A stretch of DNA of 64,000 nucleotides from Eubacterium sulci ATCC 35585. Its GTDB lineage: Bacteria > Bacillota > Clostridia > Peptostreptococcales > Anaerovoracaceae. Location of the stretch: contig CP012068.1 in NCBI GenBank assembly GCA_001189495.1, positions 186,001-250,000 of the forward strand. The letters run 5' to 3'. The stretch's first letter is position 1. Each line of letters opens with the position of its first letter. The notes under the pieces were generated by a model that did not search any database, was not told where the DNA came from, and saw nothing but the letters and a program-made list of their open reading frames with translations. The position numbers and the translations under genes are program-made. Shown piece by piece: positions 53,300-63,153 of the stretch.

Positions 53300-56143
53300 A
53301 TGCAAAACGAGATATATATAAAGGGTGCGAGAGCAAACAACCTTAGAAATATAGATTTGAAGATACCGCGCGACAAGATGGTTGTGCTTACGGGTCTTTC
53401 AGGCTCCGGAAAGTCATCGCTAGCCTTTGATACGATTTATGCGGAGGGACAGCGTCGTTATGTTGAGAGCCTTTCTTCATACGCAAGACAGTTTCTCGGA
53501 CAGATGGAAAAGCCAGATGTCGAGTTCATAGAGGGACTTTCTCCAGCGATTTCCATAGACCAAAAGACGACGAGCAAGAACCCGCGCTCAACCGTTGGAA
53601 CAGTGACGGAGATTCACGACTATTTGAGACTTCTTTATGCGAGGATTGGAGTGCCACACTGTCATATTTGCGGACGTGAGATTAGCAGTCAGAGCGTGGA
53701 CCAGATTGTCGATGCTTTGATGGAATATGAAGAAGGAACCAAGTTGATTCTTCTCGCCCCTGTTGTGAGAGGCAGAAAAGGTCAGCATGAGAAGCTCATA
53801 GATAGAATAAGGCGTGAAGGTTTCACGAGAGTTAGAATTGACGGCGAGTTATACCAAATCAATGAAGAGGAAATCAAGCTCGAGAAAAACAACAAGCACA
53901 ATATTGAAATTGTCATAGATAGAATTGTTATCAAGGACGGACAGCAGGGAAGAATCTCAGAGGCTGTGGAACTTGCCATTAAAGAGGGTGAGGGTCTTGT
54001 ACTAGCACAACTTGGAACTGGTGAGGATAGCAAGGAGAGAATGTTTTCAACAAAGCTAGCCTGCCCAGACCATGGTATTGGAATCGAGGAGCTAGAGCCT
54101 AGAACCTTCTCGTTTAACAATCCATTTGGCGCATGTCCTGTTTGTAATGGTATCGGATTTACCGAAAAGGTAGATGAAAAGGCGATTATCAAAGAGGATG
54201 AGAGCATAGAAGAAGGTGCTTTGAGCCGTATTTTTGCAACGATGCAGTTCACAAAGTACTACTGGGACGTCATCAGGATTTTAGCAGAGATGCATAAGGT
54301 TGACCTAAGCACCCCTTTCAAGGATCTGCCTAAGAAGTTCAAGGATGAGCTTCTCTACGGAACGGGTGACCGCAAGCTGAAGTATGAGCTGACAAGTAAT
54401 CGAGGCAAAGTTCAGCAGAGGGAACATACCTTTGAGGGGCTTATTGTAAATCTTGAGAGACGCTATCGTGAATCGAATTCTGATTTGATGAAGGAGTGGA
54501 TGGGCAAGTTCATGACCGTTCACAAGTGTGAGGCATGTCAGGGCAAGAGGCTTAGACCTGAGGTTTTGGCAGTCACTGTCGGAGGAAAGAATATAGCGGA
54601 GCTTTCGGATTTACCGGTACGCGATGCTCTCAGCTTTATCGAAAATCTTGAGCTCAGCGAAAAGGACATGCTTATCGCAAGGCAGATTGTAAAGGAGATT
54701 AAAGAGAGACTTTCATTTCTCGTCAATGTAGGTCTAGACTATTTGACACTATCTCGATCGGCGGGAACCCTATCAGGCGGTGAGTCTCAGAGAATAAGAC
54801 TTGCGACCCAGATAGGCTCTAGTCTTGTCGGCGTGCTATATATACTAGATGAACCTAGCATAGGGCTACATCAAAGGGATAATGACAAGCTTTTAGCAAC
54901 GCTAAGGCGGCTTACTGATATCGGAAATACTTTGATTGTTGTAGAGCACGATGAGGATACCATGTATGCGGCTGACCAGATTGTGGATATTGGGCCAGGA
55001 GCAGGAATTCACGGCGGTGAGGTCGTGGCTCAGGGTACTGCAGAGGAAATCAAAGCAAATCCGAACTCTATCACAGGGCAGTATCTGTCAGGAGCAAAGA
55101 AAATAGAACTGCCAGAACATCGAAGAGAAGGTAATGGCAAATTAATTACAATTAAAGGTGCGCGTGCAAACAACCTAAAGAATCTCGATGTAGATATTCC
55201 TTTAGGAGAGTTTGTTTGTGTGACGGGTGTTTCGGGATCAGGCAAGAGCAGCCTAATTAACGAAATCCTCAACAAAGGAGCTTCAGCGATAATCAACCGC
55301 ACTCATGCAAATGCGGGCGAGCACGAGGCTATCTTGGGTCTTGAGAACATAGATAAGGTCATAGACATAGACCAAAGCCCGATTGGAAGAACTCCACGCT
55401 CAAATCCAGCTACATACACTGGAATGTTTACCAAGATAAGAGATCTATTTGCAGCATTGCCAGAGGCAAAGATGCGAGGCTTTGGCAAAGGCAGATTCAG
55501 CTTCAATGTAAAGGGCGGACGTTGTGAGGCGTGTAGTGGCGATGGAATAATCAAGATAGAGATGCACTTCTTGCCAGATGTCTATGTTCCTTGTGAGGTC
55601 TGTGGTGGAAAGAGGTATAACAGAGAGACCCTTGAGGTAAAATACAAGGGAAAGAGTATCTTTGATGTGCTAAATATGAGCGTAGATGAGGGAGTAGAGT
55701 TCTTCAAAAACATTCCAAGCATAATGCGTCACCTAAAGACGCTTCAAGACGTGGGGCTAGGATATATCAAAATCGGACAGCCTTCGACACAGCTTTCAGG
55801 TGGAGAGGCACAGCGAATAAAGCTTGCTACAGAGCTATCAAAGAGAAGCACCGGAAACACACTTTATATATTGGATGAGCCGACAACAGGACTTCATTTT
55901 GCCGATGTTGATAAACTGGTATCAGTGCTCCAGCAGCTAGTCGATGCCGGAAACACAGTAGTTGTAATTGAACACAATCTAGAAGTAATCAAGTGTGCTG
56001 ACCACATAATCGACCTTGGACCAGAGGGTGGTGACAAGGGTGGACAGATAGTTTTCAGCGGAACGCCTGAAGAAATAGTAAACTGCAAGCAAAGTTATAC
56101 GGGGCACTATCTAAAGCCACTTTTGAACAAAAATGGGGATTAA
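53300..56143 (+). CDS. uvrA: Excinuclease ABC subunit A
   Basis: 947-residue dimeric ATPase that finds DNA lesions. Two ABC modules: Walker [13 protein letters not shown] near 31-42 and [12 protein letters not shown] in the second half; signatures [12 protein letters not shown] and [12 protein letters not shown]; zinc-finger cysteine pairs [27 protein letters not shown] and CEVCGGKRY. Ribosome site GGAAGGG before ATG. Length and motif order are normal. Confidence 0.97.
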   Translation: MQNEIYIKGARANNLRNIDLKIPRDKMVVLTGLSGSGKSSLAFDTIYAEGQRRYVESLSSYARQFLGQMEKPDVEFIEGLSPAISIDQKTTSKNPRSTVGTVTEIHDYLRLLYARIGVPHCHICGREISSQSVDQIVDALMEYEEGTKLILLAPVVRGRKGQHEKLIDRIRREGFTRVRIDGELYQINEEEIKLEKNNKHNIEIVIDRIVIKDGQQGRISEAVELAIKEGEGLVLAQLGTGEDSKERMFSTKLACPDHGIGIEELEPRTFSFNNPFGACPVCNGIGFTEKVDEKAIIKEDESIEEGALSRIFATMQFTKYYWDVIRILAEMHKVDLSTPFKDLPKKFKDELLYGTGDRKLKYELTSNRGKVQQREHTFEGLIVNLERRYRESNSDLMKEWMGKFMTVHKCEACQGKRLRPEVLAVTVGGKNIAELSDLPVRDALSFIENLELSEKDMLIARQIVKEIKERLSFLVNVGLDYLTLSRSAGTLSGGESQRIRLATQIGSSLVGVLYILDEPSIGLHQRDNDKLLATLRRLTDIGNTLIVVEHDEDTMYAADQIVDIGPGAGIHGGEVVAQGTAEEIKANPNSITGQYLSGAKKIELPEHRREGNGKLITIKGARANNLKNLDVDIPLGEFVCVTGVSGSGKSSLINEILNKGASAIINRTHANAGEHEAILGLENIDKVIDIDQSPIGRTPRSNPATYTGMFTKIRDLFAALPEAKMRGFGKGRFSFNVKGGRCEACSGDGIIKIEMHFLPDVYVPCEVCGGKRYNRETLEVKYKGKSIFDVLNMSVDEGVEFFKNIPSIMRHLKTLQDVGLGYIKIGQPSTQLSGGEAQRIKLATELSKRSTGNTLYILDEPTTGLHFADVDKLVSVLQQLVDAGNTVVVIEHNLEVIKCADHIIDLGPEGGDKGGQIVFSGTPEEIVNCKQSYTGHYLKPLLNKNGD

Positions 56144-56145
56144 GG

Positions 56146-56173
56146 TTGAAATAACGACTATTTTTGTTACAAT
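56146..56173 (+). promoter_or_regulatory. Promoter of pncB
   Basis: TTGAAA, 16-bp spacer, TACAAT, starting just after the uvrA stop. Confidence 0.6.
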
Positions 56174-56217
56174 ATATCTGACTAACTAATGTAATTGTTA
56201 AACGTAGAGGTATCAAA

Positions 56218-57654
56218 ATGTTTAAAACAATGAATCTGACAATGCTTACAGACTTTTATGAAATAACCATGGCTAATGGTTATTTGGAGGCAGGAATAGA
56301 GGACGAAATCGCGTATTTCGACATGTTTTTCCGCAAGGTGCCAGACGGTGGCGGATTCGCTATCATGGCCGGCATTGAGCAGGTTGTAGATTATCTTGAT
56401 AATCTAAAATTCACAGAAGAAGATATAGAGTACCTTAGATCTAAAGGTAGTTTCTGCGAGGAGTTCCTCGAGTATCTTCGTAACTTCAAGTTCAGCTGCG
56501 ATGTGTGGGCAGTTCCAGAGGGAACACCAATTTTTCCACATGAGCCGATCTTGACAGTAAGAGGTCCTGTTATGCAGGCACAGTTCGTAGAGACTATGAT
56601 ACTACTGATTGTAAACCACCAGAGCCTCGTTGCAACAAAGGCAAGTAGAATTGTTAGAGCAGCGCAGGGAAGACCGGTTCTAGAGTTTGGTACAAGAAGA
56701 TCTCACGGTCCTTCAGCAGCAGTATACGGGGCAAGAGCCGCTTATATAGGTGGATGTGCAGGTACAGCATGTACGATAGCTGACAGAGACTATGGCATCA
56801 AAGCGCTCGGAACAATGGCGCATAGCTGGGTTCAGATGTTCCCATCTGAGTACGAAGCATTCAAGAAATACGCTGAGATTTATCCAGAAAATTGCGTTCT
56901 GCTTGTAGACACATATAATGTCCTCAAGTCTGGTGTCCCAAATGCAATCAAGGTATTCAAAGAGATAAAGCCAGCAAAGATGGGCATCAGAATCGATAGT
57001 GGTGATATGACATATCTAACAAAACATGCTCGTAAGATGCTTGACGACGCGGGCTTGCAAGATTGTCAGATTACCGTAAGTAACTCTTTAGACGAGTACA
57101 TCATTAGAGATGTAATACTTGAAGGAGCACAGATTGACGCCTTTGGTGTTGGAGAAAGACTAATAACATCAAAGTCTGAACCAGTCTTTGGTGGAGTATA
57201 TAAGCTCGTAGCGCTAGAGAAAAACGGAGTTACAATACCTAAGATTAAGGTATCTGAGAACGTTGAGAAAATTACAAATCCGGGATTTAAGACTCTTTAT
57301 CGTTTGACAGACAAGACAAGCGGTAAAGTTCTAGCAGACGTTATGACTGTTGATGGGGAGACTATTGAAGAAGTTGATGGATACGAGATCTTTGACCCTA
57401 AGGCTGTTTGGAAGCGCAAGAAGTTAAGCAACTTCGAGGCTAAGAATCTTCGTGTTCAGCTCTTTGACAAGGGTAAGAATGTGCATAAGTCACGCAGTGT
57501 GGAAGAAATCAAGGAATATTGCATGAATCAGATTGACACACTTTGGGATGAGATGCTTAGATTTGAAAATCCACAGACATACTACGTTGACCTTTCACAG
57601 AAGCTATACGATATGAAGCAAGCTCTAATTAAGGAGCTTCACCTAGAAGGCTAG
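56218..57654 (+). CDS. pncB: Nicotinate phosphoribosyltransferase
   Basis: 478-residue enzyme joining nicotinate and PRPP to nicotinate mononucleotide, the salvage entry to NAD. Conserved TDFYEITMANGY head, FGTRRSHGP substrate motif, GTMAHSWVQ with the phosphorylated histidine, and RIDSGD in the barrel. It may also feed nicotinate mononucleotide to CobT in this window. ATG 56218 lies close after GTAGAGGT. Single gene with its own promoter and terminator. Confidence 0.94.
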   Translation: MFKTMNLTMLTDFYEITMANGYLEAGIEDEIAYFDMFFRKVPDGGGFAIMAGIEQVVDYLDNLKFTEEDIEYLRSKGSFCEEFLEYLRNFKFSCDVWAVPEGTPIFPHEPILTVRGPVMQAQFVETMILLIVNHQSLVATKASRIVRAAQGRPVLEFGTRRSHGPSAAVYGARAAYIGGCAGTACTIADRDYGIKALGTMAHSWVQMFPSEYEAFKKYAEIYPENCVLLVDTYNVLKSGVPNAIKVFKEIKPAKMGIRIDSGDMTYLTKHARKMLDDAGLQDCQITVSNSLDEYIIRDVILEGAQIDAFGVGERLITSKSEPVFGGVYKLVALEKNGVTIPKIKVSENVEKITNPGFKTLYRLTDKTSGKVLADVMTVDGETIEEVDGYEIFDPKAVWKRKKLSNFEAKNLRVQLFDKGKNVHKSRSVEEIKEYCMNQIDTLWDEMLRFENPQTYYVDLSQKLYDMKQALIKELHLEG

Positions 57655-57684
57655 GATGCTTTGATAAGTGAATACAAGAAAAAT

Positions 57685-57720
57685 ACCCTTTGGCCGAGAT
57701 TAACTGGTCAAAGGGTTTTC
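57685..57720 (+). terminator. Terminator of pncB
   Basis: 11-bp stem ACCCTTTGGCC / GGTCAAAGGGT (one wobble) followed by TTTTC. Confidence 0.8.
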
Positions 57721-57751
57721 TAGTGTAAAAGCAAATATTCAAATTTACTTA

Positions 57752-58012
57752 TTAGAAAATTGATGTCAAAACAGCAAGGAATCCAAACACGATTCCTGGA
57801 GCGTTTGCAACCATGATAGGATAATCTCTCTTTTCCTTAAAAAATCCGTAGGCAAACCACACTATGCAGTTAAATGTTGCAGCTAGGGGTTGAACAAATC
57901 CACTCTTATTTCCATCTAGATTTCCCATGATTACGAAGACATATGAAACGTACATTACTATTGATAGGCAAGTTCCCATCCAGCCTAGAATTGCGACTTT
58001 CTTCTGATCCAT
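57752..58012 (-). CDS. SemiSWEET-family sugar transporter
   Basis: 86 residues with three helices, the half-unit of the SWEET/PQ-loop fold that works as a dimer. Conserved pieces are GWMGTCLSIVMYVSYV, the NLDGNKSGFVQPLAA loop with the conserved proline, and the TFNCIVWFAYGFFKEKRD segment containing the substrate-site Asn and Trp. Bidirectional facilitator for small sugars; substrate unknown. AAGGAG ribosome site before ATG 58012. Confidence 0.88.
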   Translation of the reverse strand: MDQKKVAILGWMGTCLSIVMYVSYVFVIMGNLDGNKSGFVQPLAATFNCIVWFAYGFFKEKRDYPIMVANAPGIVFGFLAVLTSIF

Positions 58013-58117
58013 ATCATTTACTCCTTTTCTATTCTTATCAAAATATACCTAATTTGATTTACAACAAAGATTGGTCAATTATATTAAAAAGATATATAGC
58101 TGTCAATATTTACAGAT

Positions 58118-58148
58118 AAAAAAACAAGGAGAAAATTGCCCCTTGTTT
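58118..58148 (-). terminator. Terminator of fba
   Basis: AAACAAGG / CCTTGTTT stem followed on the minus strand by a long T run. Confidence 0.8.
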
Positions 58149-58171
58149 AATGTCTATTAAAAAGTTCTAAA

Positions 58172-59101
58172 CTATCTCTGGTTGCTTGCGTTTAGCACAT
58201 TCTTAATCTTATGCTGAACCATCTTTGTAATCGCATCGCGTCCAGGTCCTAGATACTTACGTGGGTCAAACTCTGCAGGATTCTCTATCAAAACGCGACG
58301 AATCTCAGCTGTCATAGCAAGTCTCAAATCTGTATCGATGTTAACCTTGCAGATTCCGTACTTAGTGGATTCTCTAATCATCTCTTCAGGGACACCCTGT
58401 GCTCCTGGAATCTGTCCACCAAACTCGTTGCAACGGTCCACGAATTCCTTCAAAACTGAAGATGCTCCGTGTAGAACAAGCGGTGTGTCTGGAAGAAGGC
58501 TGTGAATCTTCTTTAGTCTCTCGTAGTCGAGGTAAGGCTCGCCTGTGAACTTGTAAGCACCGTGGCTTGTACCGATTGCGATAGCAAGTGAATCAACGCC
58601 TGTGCGCTCTACGAATTCAACTGCTTCGTCAGGGTCGGTAAATGTAGCGGAGCGTGCATCAACTTTGATGTTATCTTCTACTCCAGCTAGCTTGCCGAGC
58701 TCAGCCTCTACTACAACACCGTGAGCGTGTGCGTACTCAACAACCTGCTTTGTCAAAGCAATATTCTCTTCGAATGGGTGCTTTGATCCGTCAATCATAA
58801 CAGATGTGAAACCGTCGTCGATGCACTTCTTGCATATATCAAAATCTTCTCCGTGGTCGAGGTGCAGTGCGATATCAAGACCTGTGTCTTCGATAGCAGC
58901 TTCTACAAGCTTTAGCAGGTATGCAGGCTTTGCGTACTTACGTGCGCCAGCAGAAACCTGAAGAATCAAAGGTGCGTTCTCTATGCTTGCCGCATCTACG
59001 ATACCCTGAATGATTTCCATGTTGTTCACATTGAATGCGCCTACTGCATAGTCGTTCACTAATGCTTTCTTAAACATCTCTTTTGTTGTTATAAGTGCCA
59101 T
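58172..59101 (-). CDS. fba: Class II fructose-bisphosphate aldolase
   Basis: 309-residue zinc aldolase of glycolysis/gluconeogenesis. Zinc-ligand histidines are in ALHLDHGED, GTSHGAYK and LVLHGASS; the first block YAVGAFNVNNMEIIQGIVDAA is typical. ATG 59101 follows GGGAGGAG. Minus strand, downstream of the MltG-like gene with a GC-rich hairpin between them. Confidence 0.95.
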   Translation of the reverse strand: MALITTKEMFKKALVNDYAVGAFNVNNMEIIQGIVDAASIENAPLILQVSAGARKYAKPAYLLKLVEAAIEDTGLDIALHLDHGEDFDICKKCIDDGFTSVMIDGSKHPFEENIALTKQVVEYAHAHGVVVEAELGKLAGVEDNIKVDARSATFTDPDEAVEFVERTGVDSLAIAIGTSHGAYKFTGEPYLDYERLKKIHSLLPDTPLVLHGASSVLKEFVDRCNEFGGQIPGAQGVPEEMIRESTKYGICKVNIDTDLRLAMTAEIRRVLIENPAEFDPRKYLGPGRDAITKMVQHKIKNVLNASNQR

Positions 59102-59122
59102 TGTACTCCTCCCTTAAAATAA

Positions 59123-59144
59123 CCGCGTGCCAATGGCGACGCGG
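59123..59144 (-). other. GC-rich hairpin in the fba leader
   Basis: CCGCGTGCC / GGC-G-ACGCGG, nine pairs with one bulged G and AAT loop, 22-43 bases before the fba start; no T run, so mRNA processing or translational control rather than termination. Confidence 0.45.
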
Positions 59145-59165
59145 AGACTTGAGCCTGAACTGAGG

Positions 59166-59675
59166 CTATTTAGATAACACTGCTTTTATGATGTCAGACT
59201 GTGATTCGCCTGCATCGAATTTGTAGGTTCCTGGGATAATTGATGTAGGGTCTAGACCAAGCTGCTCTGACAAAGCAGCAAAATCGTCATACGACTTAAA
59301 AAGACCTGCCTCAACTAGTCCGGCAACTGCATCTGTAGCTGTTCCTGATGGAACCTTAACTGACATATTGTTCTTAAGGACTCCGTCCTTCCAAATAGTT
59401 CCGTCCTCTACGGTACTCTTTTCGGAGTTATTTTTATCGTTGTCCTTCTTGTCCTTATCAGATTTCTCGTTCTTCTTGTCCTTATCCTTGGATGTGTCCT
59501 TAGCCTTGGTATCCTCAGTCTTCTGGCTAGTCTGAACGGTCTGAGCAGCGACTGTCTTTGGATAACGCATTATTATATCGACGCGCCACAGAATCAAAAA
59601 AGCTGCAATAGCTAGAATGCCGAGCACGATGACTATGTCATTGAAATTATAGAAAAAATCCTTTAACCTTTTCAA
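59166..59675 (-). CDS. Membrane-anchored LysM/MltG-like stub protein
   Basis: 169 residues: one helix at about 13-33, a Lys/Asp/Glu-rich flexible linker (about 48-90, almost only K, D, N, S, E) and a small C-terminal domain with VPSGTATDAVAGLVEAG and IPGTYKFDAGESQSDIIKAVL. This C-terminal part matches the LysM-like entry domain of the endolytic transglycosylase MltG (GTY-x-F...SIIxxL), but the catalytic YceG domain is missing. Such stubs are common in Clostridia near pseudouridine synthase/lepB genes. Role unknown, probably cell wall. Confidence 0.65.
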   Translation of the reverse strand: MKRLKDFFYNFNDIVIVLGILAIAAFLILWRVDIIMRYPKTVAAQTVQTSQKTEDTKAKDTSKDKDKKNEKSDKDKKDNDKNNSEKSTVEDGTIWKDGVLKNNMSVKVPSGTATDAVAGLVEAGLFKSYDDFAALSEQLGLDPTSIIPGTYKFDAGESQSDIIKAVLSK

Positions 59676-59746
59676 AATGCTTGCCTCCTAAAATTCTTAG
59701 AGTTACTTATAATTTATCATATTTCACAGTTTTACACAAATACATT

Positions 59747-59775
59747 TTGCATAAGGTTTGGGGATGGTATATAAT
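59747..59775 (+). promoter_or_regulatory. Consensus promoter immediately before the RluA-type gene
   Basis: TTGCAT, 17 bp, TATAAT. The predicted start point falls at about 59782, on the GTG codon proposed as translation start. Confidence 0.65.
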
Positions 59776-59781
59776 TATTTT

Positions 59782-60804
59782 GTGAAGATAATAGGAATAA
59801 ATGATAACGAATCCGGCCAAAGACTGGACCGTTTTTTACGAAAATATTTGAATAATGCACCGCTTTCTCGAATATATAAGGCGATACGAAAGGACATCAA
59901 GATCAACGGCAAAAGATGTAAGGAAGACTACATCTTACAGGTTGGAGACGAGATGTCACTTTACATATCAGACGATGAGCTGGCTTCCTTAACTAAGGAA
60001 AAACCACGCAATAGAGCAAAGCGACAGTTTACTGTAGTCTATGAGGATGCGCACATCATCGCGGTAAGCAAGCCTTTTGGGCTTCTTACTCATGGAGATA
60101 GTTTTGAGAAGAAAAACCATTTGGCAAACCAGGTCGTAGACTATTTGATAGAAAAGGGTGATTATGACCCACGCGTGGAGAAATCCTTTACTCCAGCACC
60201 TGTTAATCGCCTTGACAGAAATACGACTGGCATAGTGCTCTTTGGTAAAAATGCACAGTCCCTAAGGGAGCTGAACAAGCATATTAGGGAGCGAGGAAGC
60301 ATAGAGAAGTTCTACATGACGATAGTCAAGGGCGAGCTCAGAGAGAAGCTCCACTTACAGGATTTCATGGTCAAGGATAGGGAGAAAAACCTCGCTTCCA
60401 TCGTAAGTGAGAAGCAGGCTGCTCGCATGGGAGGCAAGGCTCTCAGCATGGAGACCTTTGTTGAACCAGTGGAGTCATGCAATGGCTACACATTAGTGAA
60501 GGTGCAGATAGTAACCGGAAGAACACACCAGATAAGACTTCATATGTCCAAGGCAGGTTATCCTGTAATCGGCGATGTTAAGTATGGTGACAAGAAGGTA
60601 AATCAGTTTGTGTCACGTAAATTTTCACTAAACACACAGTTACTTCACGCATATGAGTTAAAATTTTTGATAGAGGATGGAACTTTGTCATATATGAATG
60701 GCAAGGTTTTGACATGTGAATTGCCTGAAGAATTTCAGAGGATATATAGAGGGTTACTTAGGGAGAAAGATGGAAAAAGAATCCAAAATCGAGAACAAAT
60801 TTAA
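59782..60804 (+). CDS. RluA-family pseudouridine synthase
   Basis: Converts specific uridines of rRNA or tRNA to pseudouridine. S4 RNA-binding domain (about 10-65, GQRLDRFLRKYLNNAPLSRI) and catalytic domain with the Asp in NRLDRNTTGIVLFGKN, then GRTHQIRLHMSKAGYPVIGD. I place the start at GTG 59782 (340 residues): homologues begin at this point (VKIIGINDNESGQRLD). Upstream in-frame ATG/TTG codons lie within the promoter, and no ribosome site is present, so the mRNA may be leaderless. Overlaps lepB by 35 bases. Confidence 0.85.
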   Translation: MKIIGINDNESGQRLDRFLRKYLNNAPLSRIYKAIRKDIKINGKRCKEDYILQVGDEMSLYISDDELASLTKEKPRNRAKRQFTVVYEDAHIIAVSKPFGLLTHGDSFEKKNHLANQVVDYLIEKGDYDPRVEKSFTPAPVNRLDRNTTGIVLFGKNAQSLRELNKHIRERGSIEKFYMTIVKGELREKLHLQDFMVKDREKNLASIVSEKQAARMGGKALSMETFVEPVESCNGYTLVKVQIVTGRTHQIRLHMSKAGYPVIGDVKYGDKKVNQFVSRKFSLNTQLLHAYELKFLIEDGTLSYMNGKVLTCELPEEFQRIYRGLLREKDGKRIQNREQI

Positions 60805-61714
60805 TACTCAGGAAGTGCCAGATCTCAAGGAATACCTGAAGAATGAACCTCCACTAATAGATAAATCTAAAAGCGAAGAATCATCTGAAGAGGGCTTGAG
60901 CCAGGAGTCTGGCAGCAATCCAAGTCAGACTCAGCAGGATGTAGCTGATGCAGACTCAGAGCCTGCCGTAACTGGGGAAGTCGCAGAAAGGTCCGAAAAA
61001 GCCGCAGCTCTTTCGGGAGAAACAGCAGGCACAGCCGCAGGATTAGCACATAGAGCATCGCGAAGAGCTAGGTCAGAAAGTGCTTCGCAAGCAGTAAGCT
61101 CAGGAGAGCAGACACCTTCAAGACGTCGTAGAAGACGCAATCAGAAGGCGGAGCCAGCGAAGAAGACAACGGGTGGATTCATCAAAGAGTGGGGCAAGGA
61201 CGTTGCAATTGCGGTTGTAATTGCCATCCTTGTGATGCAGTTCATCAAGCCAACAATTGTAAAGCAACGCTCCATGCAGCCTAACTTCTACACGAACGAT
61301 TATCTGTTTATCAGTAAACAGTCCTACAAGTTATTTGGAGGACAGCCTGAGAGAGGTGACGTAATCGTATTCAAATCCAAGCTAGAGGACGCCGAGGGCG
61401 AAACCAAGATGCTTATCAAGAGAGTAATAGGTGTGCCTGGCGACGTTATTAACATTCACGATGGCAAGGTTTATATAAATGGCAAGGAAATCGACGATAG
61501 TTACACAATGGATCATTACACGACCGGAGATATTACAGAGCTAGTGGTTCCGGCAGATCACCTGTTCTGCATGGGTGACAACAGAGCCGTGAGCATCGAT
61601 AGCAGATCCGATAGTGTAGGGCTTGTTTCATACAAGGACATTGTCGGCAAGGTCGTATTCAGGGTATTCCCACTACGTAAGTTCGGCACAATTCACAATC
61701 CGTACAAGAATTAG
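60770..61714 (+). CDS. lepB: Signal peptidase I with long disordered N-terminal extension
   Basis: 314 residues from ATG 60770 (AGGGAG four bases upstream). Residues 1-140 are hydrophilic and low-complexity (Ser, Glu, Ala, Gly, then an Arg cluster SRRRRRRNQK), cytosolic, and unusual for the family. One membrane helix at about 144-160, then the S26 peptidase: catalytic Ser168 in KQRSMQPNF, Lys217 in MLIKRVIGVPGDV, and MGDNRAVSIDSR. Overlaps the preceding gene by 35 bases. Removes signal peptides of Sec substrates. Confidence 0.9.
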   Translation: MEKESKIENKFNTQEVPDLKEYLKNEPPLIDKSKSEESSEEGLSQESGSNPSQTQQDVADADSEPAVTGEVAERSEKAAALSGETAGTAAGLAHRASRRARSESASQAVSSGEQTPSRRRRRRNQKAEPAKKTTGGFIKEWGKDVAIAVVIAILVMQFIKPTIVKQRSMQPNFYTNDYLFISKQSYKLFGGQPERGDVIVFKSKLEDAEGETKMLIKRVIGVPGDVINIHDGKVYINGKEIDDSYTMDHYTTGDITELVVPADHLFCMGDNRAVSIDSRSDSVGLVSYKDIVGKVVFRVFPLRKFGTIHNPYKN

Positions 61715-61723
61715 AGGATTGAA

Positions 61724-62185
61724 ATGGCAAATAAACAAAGAAAAATGATAGCTAACAATAAGAAGGCACGTCATGACTATTTCATAGAGGAGACCTATGA
61801 GGCAGGAATTGTCCTCACGGGTACCGAAATCAAGTCAGCACGTCTTGGTAAGGTCAGCATCAAAGAAAGCTACGCGCGAATCGAAAAAGAAGAGATGATG
61901 ATATACGGAATGAATATCAGCCCTTATGAGCAGGGAAATCGCTTCAATGTAGATCCGCTCAGACCGCGAAAGCTTCTTCTTCACAAGAGGGAGATTCGCA
62001 AGCTAATTGGTGCAACCAAGCTAAAAGGTCTCACGCTAGTTCCTTTGACCATGTATATAAACGAGGCAGGCCTAGCGAAGCTAGAGATAGCTCTTGCTCG
62101 AGGCAAGAAGAACTACGATAAGAGAGACGCTATAGCAAAGCGCGATGCTTCAAGAAACATGGAGCGCGCAATGAAGCAGAGATAG
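61724..62185 (+). CDS. smpB: tmRNA-binding protein SmpB
   Basis: 153 residues. Delivers tmRNA to stalled ribosomes. [22 protein letters not shown] head, [20 protein letters not shown] core, and the basic tail [26 protein letters not shown] that enters the mRNA channel. Located 95 bases upstream of the tmRNA gene, the usual arrangement in Bacillota. Confidence 0.96.
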   Translation: MANKQRKMIANNKKARHDYFIEETYEAGIVLTGTEIKSARLGKVSIKESYARIEKEEMMIYGMNISPYEQGNRFNVDPLRPRKLLLHKREIRKLIGATKLKGLTLVPLTMYINEAGLAKLEIALARGKKNYDKRDAIAKRDASRNMERAMKQR

Positions 62186-62280
62186 ATTCCTTAGCTGCAG
62201 GACGGGCAGAGAGACTGCTTAATCCTGTTTTGCTAGGGTATATCAGATATAAGCAAGGCGAAGCTTTGACTCATGAACAT

Positions 62281-62636
62281 GGGGATGTAAAGGTTTCGAC
62301 GGGGGTGTAGAAGCCCGATAAGCGAGCCGTGGTTCCGGATCCACGTAAAAAGTCGGACGTTAAATATAAACGCTAAAAATAACAACAAACTCGCATTTGC
62401 TGCGTAATTAGCAGCCCGCGTGCCTATTCAGGTTCACCTACAGACCTGATGTCGGCATCGACTATGTAGGAAAACTTTGCGGTGAGGCCCGTAACCGTAA
62501 GGGACTAACGGGATAACTGTGGTAGTAGTCTGCTGATGAGCGGCTGCCACGGCGAAAATTTATTCATCAGCTGCGCTCGGAGAAAATCGAGTGGAAATGC
62601 TTTCGGACGCGAGTTCGACTCTCGCCATCTCCACCA
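62281..62636 (+). ncRNA. ssrA: tmRNA (transfer-messenger RNA)
   Basis: Rescues stalled ribosomes. 5' end GGGGATGTAAAGGTTTCGAC pairs as an acceptor stem with CATCTCC followed by A-CCA at 62633-62636; the T-arm GAGTTCGACTCTC is directly before. The tag reading frame starts at GCT 62372 and ends at TAA 62405-62407, encoding AKNNNKLAFAA, with the hydrophobic AFAA end expected for ClpXP targeting. Length about 356 nt is normal. CCA is encoded. Confidence 0.95.
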
Positions 62637-62644
62637 AAACAAGC

Positions 62645-62676
62645 TGAACCGTTGAAATTTCAACGGTTCATTTTAT
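62645..62676 (+). terminator. Terminator of ssrA
   Basis: 13-bp perfect stem TGAACCGTTGAAA / TTTCAACGGTTCA followed by TTTTATAT. Confidence 0.85.
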
Positions 62677-62687
62677 ATATATACGAA

Positions 62688-62846
62688 TTATACACGAATT
62701 TTATCTAAAATTGACGTCGCTTTGCTTTCCTCTGCTGGGTAAAAGTGGCTATAAACATTTAAAGCTGTTGCGATGTCGGAGTGGCCGGGCCGTCTGCTTA
62801 TCTCTAAAATATTTATATTATTGTTAGCTAATGAGGATATATTATG
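62688..62846 (-). pseudogene. C-terminal remnant of a tyrosine integrase
   Basis: Minus-strand frame of 52 residues ending at TAA 62688-62690. It reads ...NINILEISRRPGHSDIATALNVYSHFYP..., the standard end of Tn916/phage-type tyrosine recombinases, including the catalytic His in GHSD and the catalytic Tyr in NVYSH. Everything upstream (the remaining ~300 residues with the two arginines) is gone; the frame stops being integrase-like at the start of the next ORF. It lies 52 bases from the 3' end of ssrA, a classic integration site. Confidence 0.85.
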
Positions 62847-63089
62847 AAAATGACAAAAGAAGAACTGAAAACGGAGATAGAGAGTTGTCTATCAGATGTA
62901 ACATTTATTTACCACAATAAAAATGCGGGAGTCACCGCAACTGTAGATGATTTTAAGCCAAAATACCAAGCATGGTTTGGAGAGTTGTGGAAAGAATATT
63001 CAAATGCGGATGATTTAATGAGTGATACGTTTTATGACAATCGGTCACTTAATGAAATAGTACAAGAACTCGATTTTCAATTGTATTAA
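62844..63089 (+). CDS. Small hypothetical protein in the ssrA hotspot
   Basis: 81 residues, acidic, cytosolic, no membrane helix (MKMTKEELKTEIESCL...; Trp/Tyr-rich middle AWFGELWKEYSNADDLM). ATG 62844 has GAGGA nearby and overlaps the integrase remnant end. It is followed by two terminator hairpins. Not recognised; probably cargo left from the integrated element. Confidence 0.6.
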   Translation: MKMTKEELKTEIESCLSDVTFIYHNKNAGVTATVDDFKPKYQAWFGELWKEYSNADDLMSDTFYDNRSLNEIVQELDFQLY

Positions 63090-63100
63090 ACACGGAACGT

Positions 63101-63132
63101 ACCAGGATGACCTTAGGGCTCCTGGTCTTTTA
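63101..63132 (+). terminator. Terminator of the small hotspot ORF
   Basis: ACCAGGA / TCCTGGT stem with inner CC/GG step and CTTTT tail. Confidence 0.75.
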
Positions 63133-63153
63133 ATTTGAAAAAATATTGTTATT

